A DNA stretch of 64,000 nucleotides from Nonlabens agnitus (lineage in GTDB: Bacteria; Bacteroidota; Bacteroidia; Flavobacteriales; Flavobacteriaceae). The notes beneath the pieces were generated by a model. It was not told where the DNA came from. It saw nothing but the letters and a program-made list of their open reading frames with translations, and did not search any database. This document shows positions 44,088 to 52,965 of the stretch, in pieces (the stretch's first letter is position 1; each line of letters starts with the position of its first letter). The stretch lies in the NCBI RefSeq assembly GCF_002994045.1, contig NZ_MQUC01000003.1, positions 2,828,501 to 2,892,500 of the forward strand, read 5' to 3'. The position numbers and the translations under genes were made by a program.

Positions 44088-45464
44088 TTAAATCACCTGA
44101 TATTCTGGTGTGGTGATGATGTATTCATAGGCTCGTAAAATCCCTAATTCTGAGCCTTCTTTATGGGGTTGGAAGTCATACTTCAATATTTCTTCTAAAT
44201 CTGCTTGTATGGTAGGTGTCGTGATGGTTAAGGTCTGATCCAATAGGTACGCGATGATTTGCTTGTTGTTTTCCAATTCTTTTGGAATTTGTAAATCGGG
44301 CAATTCAGGATCTTCAGTTCTATTCATCATGTTGCGCTTGGAAATGCGTTCCCCAGAAGCTAACATACGAGCGACTTGATTGCGTCTTAATAAAATGGAA
44401 GAGGTGATCCAGGAATTGCCGCCTTCCCAACCCTTAACATTCGGTTGATTATAAAGATCCATGGATTGATCGCGCAGGAATGTCACAATTTGTTTGGGTT
44501 CTATACGATCCTCAACTTGAAGCTCCTGTATGGTTTGTAGTGCAAACCGTAATGGATCCTTTACTTTAGTAGCGATGGGGTTTTTATCGTATTCCGATAG
44601 GAATATTTTCTCAAGAAGCGGTTGGATTTCAAAATCCTGCTCTCTAAAATAATCACCGTATTCCTTAATCAATGCAATAGATGGATTGTCGTATACAAAC
44701 CACTTGAGGATCTTTTCTGTAATAAGAAAAGGAATGGCTTCTTGTTCAAAAATAATATCCACGATGGCATCGCTATCAAAAAAACCAGTTTGCCCTAAAT
44801 AGGTGATTTCTTCATTTTCTCGCTGTCTATTGCGGTAGTTACCTGTTTGATTACCATAAGTAAGTCCAGCCAGAGCTTTGGCACCACTTTTTACATCTAT
44901 TTCTGTATAGTTGCCGATGCCTAGTGTGAAAAGCTCCAACAGTTCACGACTCAAATTTTCGTTATTGCTGCCCTTTCGGTTTTTATCATTGTCCAGATAG
45001 GAAATCACTGCGTTGGACTTAACCATCGTTTTGGTCAATTCCCTAAAGTTGCCGAAGGCTTGTTCATACAGTGCTGTATAGTGTTCAAAAATCCATGGAG
45101 CTACCTTGACTTTCTGGTAAGTAGCCACATAATGATTGTGCCAGAAACACACCATGTTTTCGCGCAAAGGGAATTGGGCATCCTGCATGCGCTGTATCCA
45201 GTCAAGGCTTATACTGCGCAGGTTTTGCCGTTGTTCCCGTCGGGCTTCGGCTTTTTGCTCTGGAGATAATTGGTTCAGTTCCCTGCGGCGAGACCTGATC
45301 GATTGAAAATCCATGGGCTGTCCTTCCAAAAACTCTGGAATATCCATTGGATCGTTATAGGCAAAGGATTTTGCAAGATATCCAGCAAGCCCCAAATCAC
45401 TAATCAAATCTTGTTGCGCGGTGCTGAATCCCAGCCGTAGCGACCATATGGCTTGCTTATTCAT
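44088..45464 (-). CDS. DUF1800 protein
   Basis: A 458-residue protein of the DUF1800 family. ATG at 45464 (MNKQAIWSLRLGFS) is preferred; an ATG 8 codons upstream is less typical. Conserved family motifs are FWHNHYVAT, SYLDNDKNRKGSNNENLSRELLELFTLG and FLRDQSMDLYNQPNVKGWEGG...W. It is co-oriented with and 11 nt from DUF1501; such pairs are common in Bacteroidota and other phyla, possibly in the cell envelope. No signal peptide is obvious, so its location is unclear. Confidence 0.92.
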   Translation of the reverse strand: MNKQAIWSLRLGFSTAQQDLISDLGLAGYLAKSFAYNDPMDIPEFLEGQPMDFQSIRSRRRELNQLSPEQKAEARREQRQNLRSISLDWIQRMQDAQFPLRENMVCFWHNHYVATYQKVKVAPWIFEHYTALYEQAFGNFRELTKTMVKSNAVISYLDNDKNRKGSNNENLSRELLELFTLGIGNYTEIDVKSGAKALAGLTYGNQTGNYRNRQRENEEITYLGQTGFFDSDAIVDIIFEQEAIPFLITEKILKWFVYDNPSIALIKEYGDYFREQDFEIQPLLEKIFLSEYDKNPIATKVKDPLRFALQTIQELQVEDRIEPKQIVTFLRDQSMDLYNQPNVKGWEGGNSWITSSILLRRNQVARMLASGERISKRNMMNRTEDPELPDLQIPKELENNKQIIAYLLDQTLTITTPTIQADLEEILKYDFQPHKEGSELGILRAYEYIITTPEYQVI

Positions 45465-45554
45465 ATCAGTGATTTGTACTAAGACCATTAAAGTTACTCA
45501 AAGTCTAGGCACGTCAACAACTTTAACATTTATAAGATTGATGTTGAGGTAGTT

Positions 45555-45570
45555 CGCTTTCGCGAAAGCG
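45555..45570. repeat. 16-bp palindrome, intergenic
   Basis: Perfect copy with extended symmetry TTCGCTTTCGCGAAAGCGAA at 45553-45572. Confidence 0.95.
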
Positions 45571-45723
45571 AAACAATTTACAAGCGGCTATTAAAAATGA
45601 AACTTTAGAGATACTTTGATCTTTGACCGCACGAGTGGTTACCGGCTAGCCTTGTAGTGTGCAACAATGACCGACGAGACGTGTAATCGTTCCAGCATGC
45701 GAACAATGGTTTTCATCTTGCTG

Positions 45724-45731
45724 TATCTTTG
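45724..45731 (+). promoter_or_regulatory. -7 promoter element for the metallophosphoesterase gene
   Basis: TATCTTTG, identical to the rimP element and matching TAnnTTTG; no TTG lies 19 nt upstream. Confidence 0.4.
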
Positions 45732-45791
45732 TTCTTTAGTTGTAAAAGCTCGCTAAGTACTGCGGGCATTTTTAATTTTTAGAATGGATTT

Positions 45792-45854
45792 ATGACAAAC
45801 TTAAGTGAGCAAAAGGTAGTTGCAGGGTTTGTTCCTAGTAGTTTCGCAGTATGA
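45792..45854 (+). CDS. possible 20-residue leader peptide
   Basis: ATG ACA AAC starts a 20-codon frame (MTNLSEQKVVAGFVPSSFAV) whose TGA overlaps the metallophosphoesterase ATG in an ATGA arrangement. The peptide has no known motif. It could couple translation of the downstream gene, or be chance. Confidence 0.3.
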   Translation: MTNLSEQKVVAGFVPSSFAV

Positions 45855-47077
45855 GATGGATTGTAGCCTTATTAGTTGTAGTTGTATTTGAATTTTATTC
45901 GTTTCAACTTATCAGAACCTTGTCACGTGGCCACTGGTGGAAATGGGTCTACCTCGCCATATCCATAGGCGTGTTTGCAAACTTAATTCTGCAATTTTAT
46001 CTGCATCCAGACCGTACCATAGTCTCTGGAGCACGAGATTTTGCAGTAACCTTGTTTCTTGCCTTGCTACTTGCTAAAGTGATTTTCACAATTTTTATGC
46101 TAGGAGAAGACCTGTATCGACTGGCCGAAGGTCTGTTTCATAAAATCAAAGGTGACTCCACAAGTGATGCTTTTCTTTCCAGCAGGCGCAAATTCATTTC
46201 TATGGTTGGATTGGGCGTGGCGGCGCTGCCTTTTGGTGCGATACTGTATGGCGCTTTTAAAGGCAAATACGATTATCAGGTACGTGAGTACGAATTGACT
46301 TTTAAAGACTTGCCAGATGCATTTGAAGGTTATAAGATTACCCAGATAAGTGACATCCATGTAGGGTCTTTTGATGATAGGGAAGAAGTAGGTTATGCAC
46401 TGAACCTGGTAAATAAACAGAAATCTGACGTTATATTATTTACAGGCGATTTAGTCAATAACGTGTCAGAAGAAATGTATGGCTGGGAAGAACTATTTGG
46501 TTCCTTGAGTGCCAAAGATGGTGTCTATTCCATACTGGGGAATCATGATTATGGAGATTATGCCACCTGGGAATCTGAAGCAGAAAAGAAAGCCAACCTC
46601 CAAGAACTTCTTGATATTCAAAAATCCATGGGCTGGCGATTGCTGCTTGATGAAAATGTTTCCATCGATCGTGGTGCGGATTCCTTAAAGCTGGTAGGTG
46701 TTCAAAATTGGGGCGGCGGCCGTTTTCCTAAATATGGTGATCTCAAGAAGGCTTCTGCCGGTTTGCAGCCTCAAGATTTTAAAGTATTGATGTCTCACGA
46801 CCCAACCCATTGGGATGCACAGGTAAAGGATAATCCAACTAACTTTCACTTGACATTGAGCGGACATACGCACGGTATGCAAATGGGAATTGAGATCCCA
46901 GGTTGGATCAAGCTGAGCCCGGCATGGTTTGTCTACAAGAAATGGGCTGGTATTTATAAGGAATACGACAGATTCTTGAACGTGAATCGAGGCTTTGGAT
47001 TTTTGGGATATTCTGGCCGCGCTGGGATCTGGCCAGAGATTACCGTAATCACATTAAGAAAGGGCACAGATTCATAA
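45851..47077 (+). CDS. membrane metallophosphoesterase
   Basis: A 408-residue calcineurin-like phosphoesterase. The N-terminal ~125 residues hold three to four membrane helices (about 1-20, 35-52, 70-92 and 115-135), then a soluble domain carrying all metal-ligand motifs: DIHVGS, GDLVNN, GNHDYG, SHDP and GHTHG. It resembles YkuE/DUF membrane phosphoesterases with an unknown lipid- or sugar-phosphate substrate. Its ATG overlaps the stop of a possible leader peptide. The thioredoxin-like gene follows after about 100 nt. Confidence 0.92.
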   Translation: MRWIVALLVVVVFEFYSFQLIRTLSRGHWWKWVYLAISIGVFANLILQFYLHPDRTIVSGARDFAVTLFLALLLAKVIFTIFMLGEDLYRLAEGLFHKIKGDSTSDAFLSSRRKFISMVGLGVAALPFGAILYGAFKGKYDYQVREYELTFKDLPDAFEGYKITQISDIHVGSFDDREEVGYALNLVNKQKSDVILFTGDLVNNVSEEMYGWEELFGSLSAKDGVYSILGNHDYGDYATWESEAEKKANLQELLDIQKSMGWRLLLDENVSIDRGADSLKLVGVQNWGGGRFPKYGDLKKASAGLQPQDFKVLMSHDPTHWDAQVKDNPTNFHLTLSGHTHGMQMGIEIPGWIKLSPAWFVYKKWAGIYKEYDRFLNVNRGFGFLGYSGRAGIWPEITVITLRKGTDS

Positions 47078-47175
47078 TATGGCGGTCAGTGTGGTTCTTA
47101 AATCATACCGTTAAGAAGACGTTTACAGCATAATTATTCAATTTCATTACATTTACCATACTAACACGGCTTTCT

Positions 47176-47475
47176 ATGTCAAAATTTGGTGAGTTAATCA
47201 GTTCCCATGTTCCTGTTCTATTCAATTTCTTTACAGATTGGAACGAGGAAAGTACGAGCATGCATCCCGTATTGCGTGAAGTAGCTGCCGCAATAGGTGA
47301 TAACGCCAGAATCATAAAAATCAACGTAGATAAAAATCCAGAACTCTCTGATGCCTTGCGCATCAAAGGTTTGCCTACCTTGATCATTTACAAACAGGGC
47401 GAGATGAAGTGGCGACAAAGCGGTGCCCAGGATAGCGAGGCGCTCATCAATTTATTGAAGCAGTACGCGTCCTAA
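47176..47475 (+). CDS. thioredoxin-fold protein without active-site cysteines
   Basis: A 99-residue thioredoxin-like protein. The beta-strand VPVLFNFFTDW and the cis-proline loop (KGLPTLIIY, Pro67) are in the family positions, but the CxxC site is replaced by WNEES (22-26) and the protein has no cysteine at all. It therefore cannot do thiol-disulfide exchange and may act as a binding or scaffold domain. It converges on the polysaccharide deacetylase gene with a 4-nt (CTAA) overlap. Confidence 0.85.
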   Translation: MSKFGELISSHVPVLFNFFTDWNEESTSMHPVLREVAAAIGDNARIIKINVDKNPELSDALRIKGLPTLIIYKQGEMKWRQSGAQDSEALINLLKQYAS

Positions 47476-48089
47476 GAAATAGGTAGGCACTCAAATTGTT
47501 GCTCCTGTAACCATTCTAAGTATTCTGGAAGTACCTCTTTTAAAATGGGAAACGCTTTCTCACTGTCGTGAAATACGACTACACTTCCATTTCTAGTGTG
47601 TCTTTTAAGGCTTTTCAAACTACTTTCAGGAGATCTGCTGGTGTCAAAGTCTCCTGATAGTACGTCCCAAAGAACAATTTTATAACCATCAGCCACGAGT
47701 TGTTGGGCAACTTTTCTATGGATGCGGCCGTATGGTGGTCTGAATAGGCTGTTGCTGGTGTTCGCTTTCGCGAAAGCGATATCCTTCAAATACATTTCAC
47801 TGGAAACCTTCCATGAGTTCAAATGGTGGAAGGTATGATTCCCAATGGAATGTCCAGCCTCCAAGACTTCCTTTTTTAGGCCGGGAAAACGCTGGGCGCG
47901 ATCACCTATTAAAAAGAAGGTGGCCTTAAATCCAAAACGCTCTAGTTGCTCCAGAACAAAATGCGTCACCATAGGTGTAGGACCATCATCAAAGGTGAGG
48001 TACACTTGCGATTTGTTGCGGTCACCATGCCAGTGATATTTGGGAAACAAACCGCTTAACCAGTCTGGTATGCGATCTGGATACCACAT
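47472..48089 (-). CDS. polysaccharide deacetylase (NodB domain)
   Basis: A 205-residue NodB-homology (CE4) deacetylase. All motifs are present: TFDDGPTP with the catalytic Asp, the HxxxH zinc site GNHTFHH, RPPYGRIH, WDVLSGDFD and the C-terminal VVFHDS. No signal peptide is obvious. The palindrome at 47763 gives AFAKA (about 105-109) between the zinc and RPPYG motifs. Its start overlaps the DUF2723 stop by 1 nt, so the two are probably translated together and may act on the same envelope glycan. Confidence 0.93.
   Translation of the reverse strand: MWYPDRIPDWLSGLFPKYHWHGDRNKSQVYLTFDDGPTPMVTHFVLEQLERFGFKATFFLIGDRAQRFPGLKKEVLEAGHSIGNHTFHHLNSWKVSSEMYLKDIAFAKANTSNSLFRPPYGRIHRKVAQQLVADGYKIVLWDVLSGDFDTSRSPESSLKSLKRHTRNGSVVVFHDSEKAFPILKEVLPEYLEWLQEQQFECLPIS
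47763..47778. repeat. 16-bp palindrome inside the deacetylase gene
   Basis: Perfect CGCTTTCGCGAAAGCG, read as AFAKA. Confidence 0.95.
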
Positions 48090-51000
48090 TATTCGTTAAC
48101 GGTATCGCCTACAGGTTCAATTGTTCTTTCGGCGTCTGCATTGTCGATTTCGCTCTCCAATAGCTTGATCAGCTCTTCATCTCCAACCTCACCAGGCAAT
48201 CTCAACTGCTCGTTATCATTGTAAACCCTAGGGAACGACTTCACATAACTATTGAAAGCATCTAGGTGTTTCTCGATCATTAGGTCATCATCATTGTCGA
48301 TCGCCGTACGTACTAAACCACGATAGCGCTCTATGGCGGTGATGATTTCGCGACTTATTAGGCTTTGCTCTTCCAGCGGCATGGCTTTATAATAATCCAA
48401 CTCATCTTGGTATTTAAGGACCACACGGTTGAGTAGGTCCTGAGCCTTTGCGGTAGTGCCTATTTCATAATAACTACTTACAAAAGGCTCGATCATGGAA
48501 TAGTGCTCAAAATATTCCAATGGCATTTTTTCCATACCTAGGTCAAGAATTTCTTCTGCTTTTTCCAGCTGGTTGTCTGCAATAAGCGCTTGCGCAGCTC
48601 TAGTTACATTACTTCTATATCCAACACTGTTGCGACGGGTCTCTACATCATGATAGATGTCTGGACTACCGCTGTTGCCCCAATCCCATCCTTTGATGAT
48701 TTTATAGGCTCTATCTGGATTGATGCGTCCCATATCAAATGGATCCCTTTGATCTACCGGCGGCGTATAAATAGGCGTCAATAGGTAGGCGGTTCCATCC
48801 AGTTGCAAATAATCCTTCATCCAGATGTAATCTTCATCTCCAAAGGCACCACCAGAGAAATACACCGGTCGTTCCCAGTTGTTAGCATTGATGATGTCCA
48901 GCATAAACATGCGGTTTTTATAAACCAGATCGGATTCTATGTTGATTATAATCTCATCCACGATCTTATTAGCATCCTTGGCAGCTACCACACCGTTTTT
49001 CAAAACAGCTTCTTTATTTACTGGAATGCGAATGTATTTAGTTGGGAACGTATGCTCGTAGTGATCGTTGCGCATCAATTCTTGCGTGATTTTGCTATCA
49101 CTCGCTACCCATTCCATCCAGTCTTTGAGATCCATGGTGTCTGGAAATACATAGTTTGGATTTTGTTGGGCTTGACGCAAGCGTTCTTGGATGCGTTCCT
49201 TTTCTGTATACCATAAGGCATCGCGCGTACCGTAGACATATTTGTCATGCGTCAAGGTAGATGGCACTGGCTCACTCTCATAGGCCTTTTTCTTCATGTC
49301 GTCCATATACCAATCAGTACTCAATAGTGAGGTACAAACGATGCGAACATCTGTGCGGTAACCTTCTACTTCTTGAGCATACCATAATGGGAATGTGTCG
49401 TTGTCACCTATGGTAAACAGTAACGCGTTAGGCAGGCAGCTGTCCAGATATTTTTTGGCGCTGGCTAGTGCCGTATATTTTTCAGACCTATCGTGATCAT
49501 CCCAATTCTGGAAGCCCATCAATAGAGGCACAGCGGCAAAACACACCGCTATCGTGGCAAATTTGACAACTTTACTTTTGGTATACTCCAGCAGGCCTTC
49601 ATAGATCGCATAAACGCCCATTCCTATCCACATGGCAAAAACTAGGAAGGATCCCACATAGGCATAATCACGCTCACGCACTTGGTACATGCTCTGGTTA
49701 AGGTACACGATGATCGCCAGACCCGTGAAGAGGAATAACATCATGGTCACTACAAAAGACTTCCAATCTTTTTTGGCATGGAACACAGCGCCTAAAATAC
49801 CCAAGATCAACGGCAGGAAATAATAGAGGTTGCGACCTTTATTGTTAAGCATGTCATCGCTCAATTCATCTTGCGAACCTATATGCAGCTCGTCAATGAA
49901 GTCTATACCGCTTAACCAATTACCATTAAAGCGATCACCCATTCCCTGAATATCATTCTGTCTACCGGTAAAATTCCACATGAAATACCGCAGGTACATG
50001 TAACTAATCTGGTAGTTAAATAGGTAACTTAAATTCTGACCAAAACTAGGTTTCTTGATATCTACAGCTTCAGAAAGGGAAGCGATGGTCTGTATATACT
50101 CATCTGCACTAATGCGCCCACGATCAAATTGACGCTCATAATCGTCAAGCACACTTATGAGCTCTTGGTTCCCTTGATAGCCTGGCTTGATTTCATATTC
50201 TAGACCACCCATAAACTCTACATAATTGCTGGCACGACTGGCATCTGTCATTCTGGGAAAGAAGCCTTTATGATCGTCATGCGTGTTTTGCAGCGCGTTT
50301 TCAAACTGGTTGACGATCACATATTTTCCTTGCTCATAATCGCGCTCATACTTGGGCTTTTCATCAATATATGGATCATCTGGATCTAGACCGGCATACA
50401 TATCTGTAAAGGCTTCTCCAAAAAATAATGCGGGCGATGGATATTGTTCCCTGTTGTAATAGGCGAGCAGCGCACGCGCATCATTAGGGTTGTTCTCATT
50501 AATAGGTGTTCCTGCATTGGCTCTTATAGGCAGCATGGTCCAGCTAGAGAAACCTATAAGGACAAACATGACGCAGATAGTGATGGTGTTGAGAAGTGGT
50601 TTGTTACGCTTTCGCGAAAGCGATATCAATCCCACAAAAGCTGCCACGATCATGATAAAGGCGATGATAGTACCGCTGTTGAAGGGCAACCCTATGTCGT
50701 TTACAAAAAAGACCTCAAGGTAACCGAAGATACTGAGCGTAGTAGGCAACAGCAATTTAAAGACAAACAGCAACACGGCTACCACAGCAATTAATGCCAC
50801 GGTAAAATTGAGTGGTGTGACTTTTCTATAGTGTCTAAAGAACCACATCATTCCTATGGCAGGAATGGTTAAAATCCCCAAGAAGTGAACTCCAAACGAT
50901 AGCCCTATAATAAAAGACATGAGGATCAACCAGCGATTACCGCGCGGCTCCATCATGTCGCGTTCCCACAACAAGCCCAGATAGAACATGCTGCTCATGA

Positions 51001-51445
51001 TCAGCGCTGCTGGTGCATAGACTTCTGCCTCAACGGCGTTGAACCAAAAACTGTCGGATACCGCAAAGGCAATCGAACCTACAAATGCCGATCCCAAAAC
51101 GACAGTGGTATCAAATTTTCCCTTCAAAATATGGCGTTTGAGCAACAATGTCATCGACCAGAACATAAATAAAATGGTCAAAGCGCTGGAAAATCCAGCC
51201 ATCCAGTTGACCATGTAAGCGATGTTAGTCACGTCTGTGGCAAATATGGCTGCGGTCGCTACCATCATTTGGTACAGTGGTGCACCAGGTGGATGGCCTA
51301 CTTCTAATTTTGCTGAGGTGGTAATGTATTCTCCAGCATCCCAGAAGCTTACTGTAGGTTCTAGGGTGATCCAGTATATGGTTAGGGCGATCAAGAAGAC
51401 CGTCCAGCCTAATATTTTGTTGAGTTGATTGTAACTTAGGTTCAT
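48089..51445 (-). CDS. DUF2723 (GT117-like) integral membrane protein
   Basis: A 1118-residue membrane protein. The N-terminal part (about 1-300) is the DUF2723 domain with about 8 helices and the acidic loop WDAGEYITTSAKLEVGHPPG, the mark of GT-C type glycosyltransferases. More helices follow around 540-640. Residues about 640-1118 are soluble with TPR-like helical repeats near the end (NQLEKAEEILDLGMEKM). The family is assigned to protein or lipid glycosylation (GT117). The palindrome at 50607 gives LSRK (about 275-279). The downstream deacetylase gene overlaps by 1 nt. Confidence 0.93.
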   Translation of the reverse strand: MNLSYNQLNKILGWTVFLIALTIYWITLEPTVSFWDAGEYITTSAKLEVGHPPGAPLYQMMVATAAIFATDVTNIAYMVNWMAGFSSALTILFMFWSMTLLLKRHILKGKFDTTVVLGSAFVGSIAFAVSDSFWFNAVEAEVYAPAALIMSSMFYLGLLWERDMMEPRGNRWLILMSFIIGLSFGVHFLGILTIPAIGMMWFFRHYRKVTPLNFTVALIAVVAVLLFVFKLLLPTTLSIFGYLEVFFVNDIGLPFNSGTIIAFIMIVAAFVGLISLSRKRNKPLLNTITICVMFVLIGFSSWTMLPIRANAGTPINENNPNDARALLAYYNREQYPSPALFFGEAFTDMYAGLDPDDPYIDEKPKYERDYEQGKYVIVNQFENALQNTHDDHKGFFPRMTDASRASNYVEFMGGLEYEIKPGYQGNQELISVLDDYERQFDRGRISADEYIQTIASLSEAVDIKKPSFGQNLSYLFNYQISYMYLRYFMWNFTGRQNDIQGMGDRFNGNWLSGIDFIDELHIGSQDELSDDMLNNKGRNLYYFLPLILGILGAVFHAKKDWKSFVVTMMLFLFTGLAIIVYLNQSMYQVRERDYAYVGSFLVFAMWIGMGVYAIYEGLLEYTKSKVVKFATIAVCFAAVPLLMGFQNWDDHDRSEKYTALASAKKYLDSCLPNALLFTIGDNDTFPLWYAQEVEGYRTDVRIVCTSLLSTDWYMDDMKKKAYESEPVPSTLTHDKYVYGTRDALWYTEKERIQERLRQAQQNPNYVFPDTMDLKDWMEWVASDSKITQELMRNDHYEHTFPTKYIRIPVNKEAVLKNGVVAAKDANKIVDEIIINIESDLVYKNRMFMLDIINANNWERPVYFSGGAFGDEDYIWMKDYLQLDGTAYLLTPIYTPPVDQRDPFDMGRINPDRAYKIIKGWDWGNSGSPDIYHDVETRRNSVGYRSNVTRAAQALIADNQLEKAEEILDLGMEKMPLEYFEHYSMIEPFVSSYYEIGTTAKAQDLLNRVVLKYQDELDYYKAMPLEEQSLISREIITAIERYRGLVRTAIDNDDDLMIEKHLDAFNSYVKSFPRVYNDNEQLRLPGEVGDEELIKLLESEIDNADAERTIEPVGDTVNE
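50607..50622. repeat. 16-bp palindrome inside the DUF2723 gene
   Basis: Perfect CGCTTTCGCGAAAGCG, read as LSRK on the gene strand. Confidence 0.95.
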
Positions 51446-51548
51446 GGGAATTTTTAACAGCTGCTAAAATAGTAAAACTATAAGGACACGAGTAATAACA
51501 ACGCAGCTAGTCTATTTTCATTTTATGCAAGATTAAATTTAAAAGTAG

Positions 51549-51578
51549 TTGCATAAAAAAAGAATTGTTTTAAATTTG
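51549..51578 (+). promoter_or_regulatory. tRNA-Gln promoter
   Basis: TTG (51549-51551), a 19-bp gap, then TAAATTTG (51571-51578): a full match to the Bacteroidota -33/-7 pattern, 11 nt before the tRNA. Confidence 0.75.
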
Positions 51579-51588
51579 CAGCCGCAAT

Positions 51589-51659
51589 TGTCCCATGGTG
51601 TAATGGTAACACTACGGTTTTTGGTACCGTCATTCAAGGTTCGAATCCTTGTGGGACAA
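51589..51659 (+). tRNA. tRNA-Gln (anticodon UUG)
   Basis: The acceptor stem TGTCCCA/TGGGACA, a short D-arm, anticodon stem ACGGT/ACCGT with loop TTTTGGT (anticodon TTG at 51621-51623) and T-arm CAAGG-TTCGAAT-CCTTG all pair. The discriminator is A; CCA is not encoded. A terminator follows. Confidence 0.96.
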
Positions 51660-51664
51660 CTGGT

Positions 51665-51697
51665 AAATCCCGATTCTATTTAGAATCGGGATTTTTT
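51665..51697 (+). terminator. terminator of tRNA-Gln
   Basis: A 13-bp stem, AAATCCCGATTCT/AGAATCGGGATTT, loop ATTT, with a T-run. Confidence 0.9.
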
Positions 51698-51840
51698 GTT
51701 GCGTTTATTTTAATTAGTTTACTGTCTTTCAGACGGTTGCTGTGTAAGCAGTTTATTGCCTCAATCCACGGTCTTTAAAATCATTGATGGATTCTGCATG
51801 TATCTGAGATACCTAAACTCAAGCTTATATGATCAGGTTT

Positions 51841-52698
51841 TTACTGTTTACCAGTTATTATCTCGTGCAGCATTCCAGGATAATCGGTGATGATGCCATC
51901 TACATTCATGTGTAGCAACGTTTTCATGTCTTTTTTCTGGTTAACCGTCCATGGAATGAATTTCATACCCATCGATTGGACCTCATTGACCAGTTCCTGA
52001 TGGGCTAATTTGTAGTAAGGACTATAAAAGTTGGGCTTAAAACCCAGTCTATCTATTTGATCCTGTACGGTCTTTCTTTTATCCTCGGTCAGAAAACCCA
52101 AAGGAATGGACTTGTCCCGCCTTCTCACTTCTTGAAGTTGGCGTATATCAAATGACTGAATGTAGAATCGGTTATTGATGTTTTTTTGTTTTAATAGAGA
52201 TACAACCATAGTAGCTATATGCTGTGGAGATGGATGATACATTCCATCGGTTTTAGGGCTGGCTTTGATTTCTATGTTATAGATAATAGGATCTCGTTTG
52301 CTGGATTCTGTAAATTCTTCTACGGCATCAATAAGCTCACCCAATTCTGGGATATGGGTTTTTAATTTGCACTGTTTGGGGTATGAGGGATAATGCTTGC
52401 TGCCCACGTCGTACTGACGCACCTGCTGGTAATCCATTTGGTAGATGACAAGTTTTTGCTTTTGGGGTATTTCCTGTCCTTTAGGATCGAGACTATAACG
52501 ATGATTGATAAAGGGATCATGCGCTACAACCACCTTTCCGTCTGCAGTAAATTGTATGTCCATCTCCAGCACGTTTGCGCCGTCTTCAATGGCTTTGATC
52601 ATACTGGGAATGGTGTTTTCTGGCATGAGCCCGCGAGTGCCTCTATGACCGGCGAGCATAAAAGTTGGAAGTAGTTTGTTATTCAAAATGCTGCACAT
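51841..52698 (-). CDS. glycerophosphodiester phosphodiesterase
   Basis: A 285-residue GDPD-family enzyme that hydrolyses glycerophosphodiesters to glycerol-3-phosphate and an alcohol. Motifs: GHRGTRGLMPENT (catalytic His and metal Glu), LEMDIQFTADGKVVVAHDPF (second His and metal ligands), YNIEIKASP and the C-terminal PWTVNQKKDM. The N-terminus is short (16 residues before HRG), with no clear signal peptide, so it may be cytosolic or the true start may differ. Its stop is preceded by no obvious partner. Confidence 0.93.
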   Translation of the reverse strand: MCSILNNKLLPTFMLAGHRGTRGLMPENTIPSMIKAIEDGANVLEMDIQFTADGKVVVAHDPFINHRYSLDPKGQEIPQKQKLVIYQMDYQQVRQYDVGSKHYPSYPKQCKLKTHIPELGELIDAVEEFTESSKRDPIIYNIEIKASPKTDGMYHPSPQHIATMVVSLLKQKNINNRFYIQSFDIRQLQEVRRRDKSIPLGFLTEDKRKTVQDQIDRLGFKPNFYSPYYKLAHQELVNEVQSMGMKFIPWTVNQKKDMKTLLHMNVDGIITDYPGMLHEIITGKQ

Positions 52699-52772
52699 TA
52701 AGCAAACTCATTTCAAAAGCTCTTTCCTGCAGAGAAGCTAGAAGATGAATGAGGTAGATTGTTGATGGGTTT

Positions 52773-52788
52773 CGCTTTCGCGAAAGCG
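52773..52788. repeat. 16-bp palindrome, intergenic before rimP
   Basis: Perfect copy with extended symmetry TTCGCTTTCGCGAAAGCGAA at 52771-52790. Confidence 0.95.
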
Positions 52789-52883
52789 AACTAAAAATAA
52801 TCTCCAGCCGTTTTGAAACCGTCATTGTTTTTAAAATTGTCCACCTAAAATAACTCTTTAAAAAGCAATGCGTTACAGACCTA

Positions 52884-52913
52884 TTGCAGAACCTTAAAAA
52901 ATTACTATCTTTG
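52884..52913 (+). promoter_or_regulatory. promoter of rimP-nusA-infB
   Basis: TTG (52884-52886), 19-bp gap, TATCTTTG (52906-52913). Transcription would start near 52919 and leave a leader of about 45 nt. Confidence 0.75.
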
Positions 52914-52932
52914 CACGGTATTTGAGCAATAT

Positions 52933-52958
52933 GAGGGGACAAAAAGTCCCCTCTTTTT
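52933..52958 (+). promoter_or_regulatory. attenuator-like hairpin in the rimP leader
   Basis: GAGGGGAC, loop AAAAA, GTCCCCTC followed at once by five T, ending 7 nt before the rimP ATG and about 15 nt after the predicted start site. It has the form of an intrinsic terminator inside the leader. Attenuation is inferred. Confidence 0.6.
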
Positions 52959-52965
52959 ATAAAAT

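Larger units (their letters stand above)
45465..45850. other. intergenic region between DUF1800 and metallophosphoesterase genes
   Basis: Contains a palindrome at 45555, a TAnnTTTG element at 45724-45731 and a 20-codon frame at 45792-45854 coupled to the phosphoesterase. I see no tRNA or terminator. Confidence 0.5.

Noticed and set aside
48803..49216. 137-codon plus-strand frame inside the DUF2723 gene
   Set aside because: Antisense shadow in a gene with strong coding evidence; no motifs.
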